DNA from: Actinomycetes bacterium
Lineage (GTDB): Bacteria; Actinomycetota; Acidimicrobiia; Spongiisociales; UBA5794
Reading direction: 5' to 3'
DNA length: 11,711 nucleotides
Assembly (NCBI GenBank): GCA_024275815.1
Contig: JAJRYI010000482.1
Location: 1 to 11,711, forward strand
Under the pieces are notes generated by a model that worked only from the letters and a program-made list of their open reading frames with translations, was not told the origin of the DNA and searched no databases. The position numbers were made by a program, and so were the translations under genes. Below are positions 1 through 6,206 of the stretch, piece by piece (within the stretch, counting starts at the first letter, position 1; each line of letters opens with the position of its first letter).

Positions 1-688
1 CGAGTGCCTCTTCGGCGCCGGGTTCCCCCAGTGCGTCGAGCGCCTGTACGACCTCACTCGAGAGCTCCTCGACGTGTCTGAGACGATCGAGCTGGCTGCG
101 CAGGGTCTCTTCGTCTCCCGCACGGAAGCCGGCGGTCTCGATCTCTTCGATCTGGAACGCAAGGACGTCGCGTTCGCGTTCGAGGCCTCGCTGATCAGAG
201 CCGAGCGCCTGCATCTCCTCGATGATCTCGCTCAGCGCGCCGTACGCGTGGCGGTAGGTGTCGTAGATTCGCCTGTCACCTTCGGTGAACATCGAATCGA
301 TGATGGCCTGGACTCCGTGACTCGTCGTCAACGTGTGCTGGTCATGTTGCGAGACGATGCTCACCATCGGGCCGATGCTGCCAGCCAACTCGCCGGCGGT
401 CACGGGGACACCGTCGAGATACGCCCGGGAACGGCCACTGCCTACGGTGCGCCGGGCGACGACTTCGGTTCCGTCGCCTGTGATGAAACGAGCGGCAACA
501 TCTGCAGCGTCTGCGTGGGGGCCGATGAGGTCACGCGACGCGCTGTCTCCACGAGCCAGTCGGAGGGCACCGAGCATCAGGGTCTTTCCCGTCCCGGTTT
601 CTCCGGTGATGACGGTCAATCCTGGGCCGGGCCTGATCGTGGCATCCTGGATCAGGCCGATGTTGGATGCGTGTATCTCGTCAAGCAT
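1..688 (-). CDS. recN: DNA repair protein RecN, N-terminal part (gene runs off the left edge)
   Basis: This is the amino-terminal ~229 residues of RecN, the SMC-like ATPase that acts on DNA double-strand breaks; the rest lies outside the window. Visible marks are an MLDEIHASNIGLI start, a Walker A P-loop GETGTGKT at residues 29-36, a RSRAYLDGVPV strand near 86-96, and a SQHDQHTL Q-loop-like segment at 113-120. After about residue 140 the chain becomes charged and helical, the start of the coiled-coil arm. The usual RecN P-loop is GETGAGKS, so this copy differs at two positions with conservative changes. ATG at 688 is the first in-frame start and overlaps the NAD kinase stop by 8 bases, which suggests translational coupling. 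Placement after tlyA and NAD kinase matches mycobacteria. The C-terminal Walker B half cannot be judged. Confidence 0.95.
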   Translation of the reverse strand, partial: MLDEIHASNIGLIQDATIRPGPGLTVITGETGTGKTLMLGALRLARGDSASRDLIGPHADAADVAARFITGDGTEVVARRTVGSGRSRAYLDGVPVTAGELAGSIGPMVSIVSQHDQHTLTTSHGVQAIIDSMFTEGDRRIYDTYRHAYGALSEIIEEMQALGSDQRGLERERDVLAFQIEEIETAGFRAGDEETLRSQLDRLRHVEELSSEVVQALDALGEPGAEEAL

Positions 689-1463
689 GGTCGAGGCCGA
701 ACTGCTCCCTCACTGCCTCGGGGAAGGGGTGGCGGCCGAGACTGAGGAACCCGATCTTCTTCGGTCCCCTGGCGATCGTGATCTCCTCACCGGGCGCAAC
801 GATGCACATCTCGCGACCATCCACGTTGATCCGTGCGGGTCGATCAACCTTCACCGTCAGCGTGACGACCTTGTCCGGTGCCAGGACGATGGCTCGCGTC
901 AGGAGGCTGTGTGGTGCGATCGGGGTCATGATGAGCGCATCGAGGGAGGGATCCACCACGGGGCCACCTGCGGAGAGCGAGTACGCAGTGGAGCCGAGCG
1001 GCGACGCAACGATGATCCCGTCGGTGCGGTACGACGCGAGGTCTTCGCCGTTGACGCGCACTGCGACCTCGATGATGCGTTGACTCACGACCTTCTCGAC
1101 GACGACATCGTTGATCGCAAGCGCTTCGTGGCTTCCCGCCCTCACCGCAACGGTGCTGTGGTACTCGATGGAGTACGTGTCCCTCGCGATGGCATCGGCA
1201 AGATCGGGAACCTCATGTTCTTCGAACTCGGCCAGGTAGCCGACCCGCCCGACGTTGACTCCGCAGAGCGGAACGTCGAGATCGAGCGCGGCCGCGGCCG
1301 CAGCGAGGACGGTTCCATCTCCGCCGATCGCGACGATGGCGTCGGGACGCTCCATGTCCGCGGTCGCAAGGACACCGAATCCGGCGAGTGCCTCGGCCAT
1401 CTCGTCGGCGATGTCCCCTGCGTGTGGCTTGTCGTTTCGCACCACGATCCGTATGCGGTTCAC
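681..1463 (-). CDS. nadK: NAD kinase
   Basis: This is a 260-residue ATP-NAD kinase (also called ppnK), the cytosolic enzyme that phosphorylates NAD to NADP. Family signatures are the GGDGT motif at residues 47-51, N-V-G-R-V-G-Y-L at 70-77, the nicotinamide-contacting ND pair at 118-119 (most members have NE), and the long conserved block TDGIIVASPLGSTAYSLSAG around 147-166. The glycine-rich C-terminal strand with NVDGRE near 213-218 is also present. The N-terminus is shorter than in the mycobacterial protein of about 307 residues. Translation starts at a GTG whose last bases overlap the tlyA TGA (GTGA, 1460-1463), with a GAGGGG purine run 9 bases upstream. Its own stop overlaps the recN start. 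It sits mid-operon between tlyA and recN. Confidence 0.96.
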   Translation of the reverse strand: MNRIRIVVRNDKPHAGDIADEMAEALAGFGVLATADMERPDAIVAIGGDGTVLAAAAAALDLDVPLCGVNVGRVGYLAEFEEHEVPDLADAIARDTYSIEYHSTVAVRAGSHEALAINDVVVEKVVSQRIIEVAVRVNGEDLASYRTDGIIVASPLGSTAYSLSAGGPVVDPSLDALIMTPIAPHSLLTRAIVLAPDKVVTLTVKVDRPARINVDGREMCIVAPGEEITIARGPKKIGFLSLGRHPFPEAVREQFGLDHA

Positions 1464-2248
1464 GCGCCGGGTCCCCTCGTCATCGTTGCGATCTCATCAT
1501 CGCCAACGGTACCTGGACCTCGTGTGAACCACGCGACGTACTCCGTGTTGCCTGAGGCTCCGGTGATCGGTGATGTGACGAGTCCGACGCACCCGAGTCC
1601 GATGGTCGCGTAGTGTTCGACCACGTCATGGACCACATCGTACCTGACGTGTCCGTCCCGCACGATCCCCCCCCTCCCGACGTTGCCTTTTCCGGCTTCG
1701 AACTGTGGTTTGATCAGGAGAACCCAGTCGGCGTGTTCCGAGCCGAGGGCCTCGAGATTCGTCGCCACCGTGCGCAGGGAGATGAACGAGAGGTCTGCAA
1801 CGACGATGTCGAACGGAGCACCGATGGCCTCCATGTCGACATGACGAACGTTGGTTCGTTCCACGACGGTCACCGCAGGGTCGTTGCGAATCCTCCAATG
1901 GAGCTGCCCGTAGCCGACATCGAGGGCGACGACGCTCGCTGCACCTCTCTGGAGCAGGCAGTCGGTGAATCCTCCCGTCGATGCACCGACGTCGATAGCA
2001 CGCTTGCCTGTCACGGTGATCGGGAACGCGTCGAGCGCGACGTCGAGCTTTCTGCCTGCACGCCCGACGAACCGCTGCGGTGGATTGGTGAGATGGACGT
2101 CGTCTTGTGGCGAGACGAGCGTCGACGCCTTGGGTGAGGCGTTGGCGTTGACCCGTACGAGTCCGTTCTCGATGGCCCGTTGAGCCTCGGCCCTGCTTTC
2201 GACGAGCTTTCGCCGGACGAGTTCAGTGTCGAGTCTTCGCCTGGTCAG
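1460..2248 (-). CDS. tlyA: TlyA-family rRNA (cytidine-2'-O)-methyltransferase, CTG start
   Basis: This 262-residue enzyme has an S4 RNA-binding domain (about 1-60) followed by a Rossmann SAM-methyltransferase domain. Family knowledge: actinobacterial TlyA methylates ribose 2'-OH of C1409 in 16S and C1920 in 23S rRNA, and its loss gives capreomycin resistance in Mycobacterium. Visible marks are RRRLDTELVRRKLVESRAEA at 3-22, RAGRKLDVALDAFPI at 63-77, and the SAM motif DVGASTGGFTDC at 86-97. The catalytic tetrad reads as K67, D152, K180 and E236, each exactly two below the M. tuberculosis numbering. The frame has no ATG, GTG or TTG between an in-frame TAA at 2429-2431 and the GTG at 2012-2014 (codon 79). 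CTG at 2246-2248 restores the full S4 domain, sits 8 bases after AGGAG (2257-2261), and overlaps the upstream TGA as CTGA. Confidence 0.93.
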   Translation of the reverse strand: MTRRRLDTELVRRKLVESRAEAQRAIENGLVRVNANASPKASTLVSPQDDVHLTNPPQRFVGRAGRKLDVALDAFPITVTGKRAIDVGASTGGFTDCLLQRGAASVVALDVGYGQLHWRIRNDPAVTVVERTNVRHVDMEAIGAPFDIVVADLSFISLRTVATNLEALGSEHADWVLLIKPQFEAGKGNVGRGGIVRDGHVRYDVVHDVVEHYATIGLGCVGLVTSPITGASGNTEYVAWFTRGPGTVGDDEIATMTRGPGA

Positions 2249-2439
2249 GAGGGTTGCTCCTGGTCGGTGGCGGAGCGGCCATCCGTCGAATCGAGTTCGG
2301 CGGCGAGGCTGCTTGCGAGTTCCTCTGCGATCGCGGGAGCATCCGCGGGATCGACGCTCGTGAGCTGCGCGAGGAGCTCTTCGGCACTGACCGGCATATC
2401 CGGGTCGATGGGATCCTTCATGACGCCATTATCGCTCAT
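2245..2439 (-). CDS. small acidic hypothetical protein between HAD phosphatase and tlyA
   Basis: This is a 64-residue protein starting MSDNGVMKDPID and ending ATDQEQPS. It is acidic, with an alanine/leucine/glutamate-rich segment (about 18-50) that looks helical; there is no signal peptide, membrane segment or cysteine. Function is unknown. Mycobacteria also carry a small hypothetical gene (Rv1693) between the HAD phosphatase and tlyA, so positional conservation supports a real gene. ATG at 2439 lies inside the 3' end of the HAD gene (11-base overlap, 2429-2439), and the TGA (2245-2247) overlaps the tlyA CTG start. It is thus sandwiched with coupled overlaps on both sides. Besides any protein function, its translation may open the hairpin that masks the tlyA start. 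Confidence 0.75.
   Translation of the reverse strand: MSDNGVMKDPIDPDMPVSAEELLAQLTSVDPADAPAIAEELASSLAAELDSTDGRSATDQEQPS
2246..2262 (-). promoter_or_regulatory. hairpin masking the tlyA ribosome binding site and CTG start
   Basis: On the minus strand, CAGGAG (2262-2257), a CAACC loop (2256-2252) and CTCCTG (2251-2246) form a perfect 6-bp stem. The 5' arm contains the AGGAG Shine-Dalgarno sequence; the 3' arm contains the CTG start codon and most of the upstream gene's TGA. Ribosomes translating the 64-residue upstream gene would melt the stem and deliver the tlyA start, which is a classic layout for translational coupling. The stem is short, so its strength in the cell is uncertain. Confidence 0.5.
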
Positions 2440-3277
2440 CTTGCGTTCGTGGGTGGTGTTGTGATGCGACCAGAGCTGGAACCGAAGCGATGGTGTCGAT
2501 GGTGAAAGCTGGTTGACCGTCACCGTGGATCGGGGTTCCCGGGGCGGTGACGCCGGTGAGGACGAGGACCGAACGCCAGCCAGCGCGATTCGCCATGGCG
2601 AGGTCCGTCTCGGGCCTGTCCCCCACCAGCCATACGTCAGTTCCCCGTACGAGGGACCGAACGAGGTAGAGCATCGGGTCCTCCGGCTTGCCGCACGTGA
2701 TGGGGTCTGTTCCGGCGGCCTTGGTGATGGCAGCAACGATCGCTCCTGCTCCCGGTACGGGGCCTTCAGGCGTCGGGAACGTCGCGTCGGTGTTCGTGGC
2801 GATGTACGTGGCGCCGTCACGGATGAGGCGGGCAGCTCTTGTGATCGAGTCGTAGTCGATCTGCCGATCGAGTCCGACGACCACGGCCTCTGCGTCGTCG
2901 TCGACGAGTTCGAGGCCGGCATTCGAGAGGGTGTCACGAAGACCCTGTTCGCCGACGACGAACACGCTCCGATGTTCTCGCGCCACCCAGCCAGCGGCGG
3001 CCATCGCAGAGGTAGCTACATCGACGTTCACACCCTTGAACCCCGTTCGTGCCTCTACATGGCGGAGCACATCGCTTGGTGTCCTGGTCGAGTTGTTGGT
3101 TGCGAACACGATGTGCCACCCGAGGTTCGACAGGGTTGCGAGCGCTTCGCCCGCCCCGGGAACTCCGACGTCGCCGAGGTACACGACACCGTCGAGGTCG
3201 AAGACGATCGTTCCCGTGTGCGCTGTATTCCCCGTACCATCGGTGTTCATCATGCTTCGTCCATTCTCCCCACTCAT
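2429..3277 (-). CDS. HAD-superfamily phosphatase (NagD/PGP-like, Rv1692 type)
   Basis: This 282-residue HAD hydrolase is of the class IIA (NagD/phosphoglycolate phosphatase-like) type. Its mycobacterial positional equivalent, Rv1692, has been described as a glycerol-3-phosphate phosphatase; the substrate here is inferred from that. Motif I is FDLDGVVYLG with D27 as nucleophile and D29 as acid/base. Motif II is ATNNSTRTP near 59-67. Motif III lysine is K197 in CGKPEDPM, and motif IV is VGDRPETDLAMA near 218-229. The cap domain lies between motifs II and III. No export signal is seen, so it is likely cytosolic. ATG at 3277 gives the longest form, but the in-frame ATGs at 3253 and 3250 also fit and would leave about 15 residues before motif I; none has a strong ribosome binding site. 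It is the first gene of the left operon. Confidence 0.93.
   Translation of the reverse strand: MSGENGRSMMNTDGTGNTAHTGTIVFDLDGVVYLGDVGVPGAGEALATLSNLGWHIVFATNNSTRTPSDVLRHVEARTGFKGVNVDVATSAMAAAGWVAREHRSVFVVGEQGLRDTLSNAGLELVDDDAEAVVVGLDRQIDYDSITRAARLIRDGATYIATNTDATFPTPEGPVPGAGAIVAAITKAAGTDPITCGKPEDPMLYLVRSLVRGTDVWLVGDRPETDLAMANRAGWRSVLVLTGVTAPGTPIHGDGQPAFTIDTIASVPALVASQHHPRTQDER
3211..3240 (+). promoter_or_regulatory. possible promoter for the DUF1015 gene (near-leaderless)
   Basis: TACCAT at 3235-3240 fits the actinobacterial TANNNT -10 pattern, and TTCCCG at 3211-3216 is a weak -35 match at 18-bp spacing. Transcription would start about 6-8 bases downstream, only a few bases before the ATG at 3252. 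That would explain the absence of a Shine-Dalgarno sequence there. This is pattern matching only, and the element lies inside the oppositely oriented HAD coding region. Confidence 0.25.
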
Positions 3278-4331
3278 CTACGCGTCCGGTGCAGTCGACC
3301 GCTACGGCGAACCGACACGACTGTCGTCGGACCGCTCGCCGTCCGACGGTAACCCGATCTCGGTGCGTCTCCTTCATGCGGCAGAGTCGCCGGGATCGTA
3401 CCGCCGCGGGGAGTTGAGAACACGCACGTTCATAGCCAGAGGCGTCATGGAGGAACTCGACCCAACGTTCGTGCGGTACAGGATCGAACGCACGGGTCGG
3501 CCTCCCCTCATCGGCACCGTCGGACTCATCGACATGGACGAGTCGACGTTGCACCCACACGAAGGTGTGATGCCGTCCGCTGTGGCTGCAAGACGGGCGG
3601 ACATCGAACGAGCCGGAGCACATCTCGAACCGATCATCCTGGCATCCAGAGTCCCGGTTGACGTCGATGACGTCGAAGGCGTCGTGCTTCGCAACGTCGA
3701 CTACGACGACGAGGTCCATGAGATCGTCGACGTACCGAACGTCTCGAACCGTATCGATTCGAGCGAGTACGTGATCCTCGATGGGCATCACCGGATCGCT
3801 GCGACCCGCCAACACTGTCAGATCACCGGAGAACGGCCGTGGATCCTTGCAATGGTGGTCGACACTTCGGCACCGGGGCTGTTCGTGGAGCCCCAGCACA
3901 GGGTTCTCGGTGGCCCTCCTTTCGAGATCGAGAAACTTGCAGCTTCCCAAGATGTTGCAGCCTACGACCGGGGCCAGCCCGTGCCTCCTGGATCGGTGGC
4001 GATCGTTTCCCGGTCCGTGTCTGTGCTGGTGACCCCGACGGGTAGCAAGCGTCGCGGCGCACTTGGGAGAATCTCGAGCCTCACCCTGGAGGACGATCTC
4101 CTCCCCGTCCTCGATCTGTGGGTCGAGGGGTACGCTACCCGTGAAGTCGACGCCTACAGCGAGCTCGACGCGGGTGCGAGAGCTGTTGCGATCATGGGGG
4201 ACCTCACGATGACCGACGTGGTCGACACGGCGGTCGATGGCATCGTGCTCCCGGAGAAGACGACGTGCTTCAACCCCAAGGTGGCCGTGGGACTCATCGG
4301 TGTGGGTCTACCGATCCGCGACTCTGGCTGA
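3252..4331 (+). CDS. divergent DUF1015-family protein
   Basis: This 359-residue protein has unknown function. Family marks, in order, are the N-terminal LRPF (2-5), a PHE element (102-104) followed by an arginine-rich helix and LEPIIL (125-130), the hallmark DGHHRIAA (177-184) and a QHRVLGG segment (215-221). The C-terminal block LPEKTTCFNPK (333-343) resembles the usual MPxKSTYFYPK. It is about 50 residues shorter than typical members (around 400), and the N-terminal PPYDV motif of the family is not visible; the region 11-50 is unlike it. ATG at 3252 is chosen because LRPF normally sits right at the family N-terminus. No Shine-Dalgarno sequence is evident. It is the only plus-strand gene here; its start abuts the HAD start and its 3' end overlaps the M20 peptidase gene by 24 bases. 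No signal peptide or membrane segment is seen. Confidence 0.85.
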   Translation: MLRPFSPLIYASGAVDRYGEPTRLSSDRSPSDGNPISVRLLHAAESPGSYRRGELRTRTFIARGVMEELDPTFVRYRIERTGRPPLIGTVGLIDMDESTLHPHEGVMPSAVAARRADIERAGAHLEPIILASRVPVDVDDVEGVVLRNVDYDDEVHEIVDVPNVSNRIDSSEYVILDGHHRIAATRQHCQITGERPWILAMVVDTSAPGLFVEPQHRVLGGPPFEIEKLAASQDVAAYDRGQPVPPGSVAIVSRSVSVLVTPTGSKRRGALGRISSLTLEDDLLPVLDLWVEGYATREVDAYSELDAGARAVAIMGDLTMTDVVDTAVDGIVLPEKTTCFNPKVAVGLIGVGLPIRDSG

Positions 4332-5666
4332 GAAGCGTTCCACGACGGTTGCAAGGAAAGCGGTCGTTGAGCGAACCGACTGGACCGAGACCCGCTCATC
4401 TGCTCCGTGGAACATCTCGAGCATCTCGGGGAAGGTGACCGACGCATCGAACAGGCCGACCCCGAACGCCGGTATCCCGCGTTCGCGGAAGAAGCGGGCA
4501 TCGGTGGTGACCGGTGTGAGCGTCGGAGCGAGTCGCCTCGTTCCGATGTGTACCTCGGCGGCGTCGGCGATCGCTTCCCACATGTCGCCGGAAGGGTGCG
4601 TGCCGTTCGCTGCCATATCGAGCATGGGTTCAAAGGACAGCGCATCGAATCGGTTAGGTCCGAGGACCTTGCGGAGGTGGTCGGTGATGTCGTCAGCCTC
4701 CTGGCCCGGGAGGAGACGGATGTCGACGTCTCCCTCAGCCAGGGCAGCCACGACGTTCGACTTGGTACCTCCTGTGATGACGTTGGGTGAGAGGGTCAAG
4801 TGCGTGCATGCATGTATCCACCGTGCGAGCGTCGGGTCGGACTCCGCGATCTCGCGGATCGCTCCATCGACGGTGTCCGCGTCGAGGAGATCGGAGGCCA
4901 GGCGCGCGTCGATAGGGAGATGCGGGACGAATCGTGCCCACTGCGGGGTGATGAGCACCGGCTGGGGTGACGATCCGATCGCCGAGAACGCAGAGGCGAG
5001 GTCGACAACGGCGTTGTTGCGACCGTACGGCTGGCTTCCGTGCCCTGCGACACCGCGCGCGGTCACCTTGCGCCATGCGGGCCCCTTCTCGGCCACCGTG
5101 ACGGGGAGCGACACACCGTCGGGCGACGACAGGAGGGGGCCTGCAACTTCCGTCAGCACGGCTTCGCATGCAACGAGGTCCCAGCGGTTCTCGACGAGGT
5201 ACCGTGCCCCGTAGGTGCCTCCCGCCTCTTCGTCTGCAACCGCCGCGAGGATGACGTCCCCCACCGGTCGCTGTATGGCTCCGTCGGCAAGCGCTTTGAA
5301 CACGGCGACCATGGATGCAGTGACGTTGAGCATGTCCACGGCTCCCCTACCCCACACGAAGCCGTCGGCGATCGTTGCAGCGAACGGGTCATGTGACCAG
5401 CTTGACGGGTCGGCAGGTACGACGTCGAGGTGCGGGATGAGTAGCAGGCGCGGAGCGCCGGGGTCGGAGCCCGGGAGTCGAAATATCACGGATGCACGGC
5501 CGGGATGGGGCTCGACGACGGTTCCTTCGGAGCCGAGGTACTCCTGGATGGACCGCACGGATACGATCTCGTTGCCGGAGTCGGGGTCACCGGTGTTGAC
5601 ACACGCATTGCCGATGAGGTCTGCCAGCAGATCCACCGCCGCATCCTGGTATCGAGTGTCGAGCAT
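4308..5666 (-). CDS. M20-family zinc metallopeptidase / amidohydrolase (ArgE/DapE/CPG2 clan)
   Basis: This 452-residue enzyme is of the M20 family, which hydrolyses amide bonds with a di-zinc centre. Ligands are readable: H79 in IPHLDVVP with D81, D111 in WGRGAVDM (bridging), E146 as general base and E147 as ligand in ADEEAGG, E173 in LTEVAGP, and H420 in EMFHGADERV. The lid/dimerisation domain (about 195-310) carries GVAGHGSQP and GGTKSNVV. Family members include dipeptidases, carboxypeptidases, ArgE and DapE; this sequence does not settle the substrate, so the call stays generic. No signal peptide is visible. ATG at 5666 has GAGGTG 7 bases upstream and starts 4 bases after the acetyltransferase stop, so the two are co-transcribed. 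It is the last gene of the right block and meets the DUF1015 gene tail to tail. Confidence 0.93.
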   Translation of the reverse strand: MLDTRYQDAAVDLLADLIGNACVNTGDPDSGNEIVSVRSIQEYLGSEGTVVEPHPGRASVIFRLPGSDPGAPRLLLIPHLDVVPADPSSWSHDPFAATIADGFVWGRGAVDMLNVTASMVAVFKALADGAIQRPVGDVILAAVADEEAGGTYGARYLVENRWDLVACEAVLTEVAGPLLSSPDGVSLPVTVAEKGPAWRKVTARGVAGHGSQPYGRNNAVVDLASAFSAIGSSPQPVLITPQWARFVPHLPIDARLASDLLDADTVDGAIREIAESDPTLARWIHACTHLTLSPNVITGGTKSNVVAALAEGDVDIRLLPGQEADDITDHLRKVLGPNRFDALSFEPMLDMAANGTHPSGDMWEAIADAAEVHIGTRRLAPTLTPVTTDARFFRERGIPAFGVGLFDASVTFPEMLEMFHGADERVSVQSVRSTTAFLATVVERFSARVADR

Positions 5667-5670
5667 CGAT

Positions 5671-6150
5671 CTACACCTCGTCGTCTTCGTGATGCATGAT
5701 GATCGAACGAGCGGCGAAACCGTGAGCTTCGAAGAAGTTCTTGGCCGCTCGTTGGCCGGGTCCCACAGGGGCATCGAAGTAACGGATGTCGCGTGCACGG
5801 AGTTCGACGAGGGCAGCTTCGAGCATGCAATGCCCGACACCGACGCCCCGGGCAGGTGGATCCGTGTAGATCAGGCGGATCCTGCCGATCCGGGATCCGC
5901 GTGCCCGATCGAGCATCGGCTCGATCGTGGTCCAGATGAATCCGAGTGATGCGCCGTCGATCTCGCCGATCCAGACCATCGAATCATCCGTGTCGAGCGC
6001 AGCCGAGACCGAGGACGCGAACGGTTCATCGAGACCGTCGGTGAGTGCCCAGACAGGTTTGCGCACGGTTTGCTCGGACTCCATCTCTCGATAGAGCTCG
6101 ACCAGTCGTGCGATATCGCCTGTGCGGGCCGATCTGACGGTGATGTGCAT
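5671..6150 (-). CDS. GNAT-family N-acetyltransferase
   Basis: This 159-residue protein shows the GNAT fold. There is a VRSARTGDIARLVELYREME N-terminal strand-helix, a central WIGEIDGASLGFI strand pair (60-72), and the acetyl-CoA pyrophosphate loop ARGVGVGHCML at 100-110 after the strand IRLIYTDP. The C-terminal KNFFEAHGFAARS (137-149) is the usual motif B end. Acceptor substrate is unknown. The C-terminus (HHEDDEV) is acidic. ATG at 6150 opens the frame, but the bases ahead give no clear Shine-Dalgarno match. It follows the mannose synthase gene by 56 bases and is followed 4 bases later by the M20 peptidase gene, so the acetyltransferase and peptidase form a close pair. A role on an amino acid or peptide handled by the peptidase is possible but only inferred from adjacency. 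Confidence 0.9.
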   Translation of the reverse strand: MHITVRSARTGDIARLVELYREMESEQTVRKPVWALTDGLDEPFASSVSAALDTDDSMVWIGEIDGASLGFIWTTIEPMLDRARGSRIGRIRLIYTDPPARGVGVGHCMLEAALVELRARDIRYFDAPVGPGQRAAKNFFEAHGFAARSIIMHHEDDEV

Positions 6151-6188
6151 GAGCCGAGGGTAGGCAGGCGCCAGCGGTCAGAGAAGCG

Positions 6189-6200
6189 GGGAACGTTCCC
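6189..6200. repeat. 12-bp perfect palindrome in the ppm-GNAT gap
   Basis: GGGAACGTTCCC is self-complementary over all 12 bases and lies 6 bases after the mannose synthase stop, inside the 56-base gap before the acetyltransferase gene. There is no T-run after it, so it is not an intrinsic terminator. It could be a protein-binding site or chance. Nothing else is recognised in this gap. Confidence 0.4.
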
Positions 6201-6206
6201 GGCGGC

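Noticed and set aside
333..1613. 426-residue plus-strand open frame opposite recN and NAD kinase
   Set aside because: It is antisense to two clearly recognised genes, has low-complexity Arg/Ser/Pro-rich and charged composition, and shows no family motif. It is a GC-rich shadow frame.
1460..2014. tlyA starting at GTG 2014
   Set aside because: This would remove the whole S4 domain and K67 of the catalytic tetrad, both of which are intact in frame upstream, and it leaves about 230 bases noncoding within an otherwise overlapping operon.
2934..3950. 338-residue minus-strand frame opposite the DUF1015 gene
   Set aside because: The plus strand carries the recognisable DGHHR and EKTTCFNPK motifs. 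The minus frame is arginine-rich with no domain, and overlaps the HAD gene in another frame.
4308..5840. 510-residue version of the M20 peptidase
   Set aside because: The extra N-terminal residues lie over the acetyltransferase gene and are Ser/Thr/Arg-rich shadow. The ATG at 5666 has a good ribosome binding site and fits the family start.
6189..6200. LexA/SOS box reading of GGGAACGTTCCC
   Set aside because: The actinobacterial SOS box has GAAC and GTTC separated by four bases. Here they are directly joined, and the site is not at a promoter of a repair gene.
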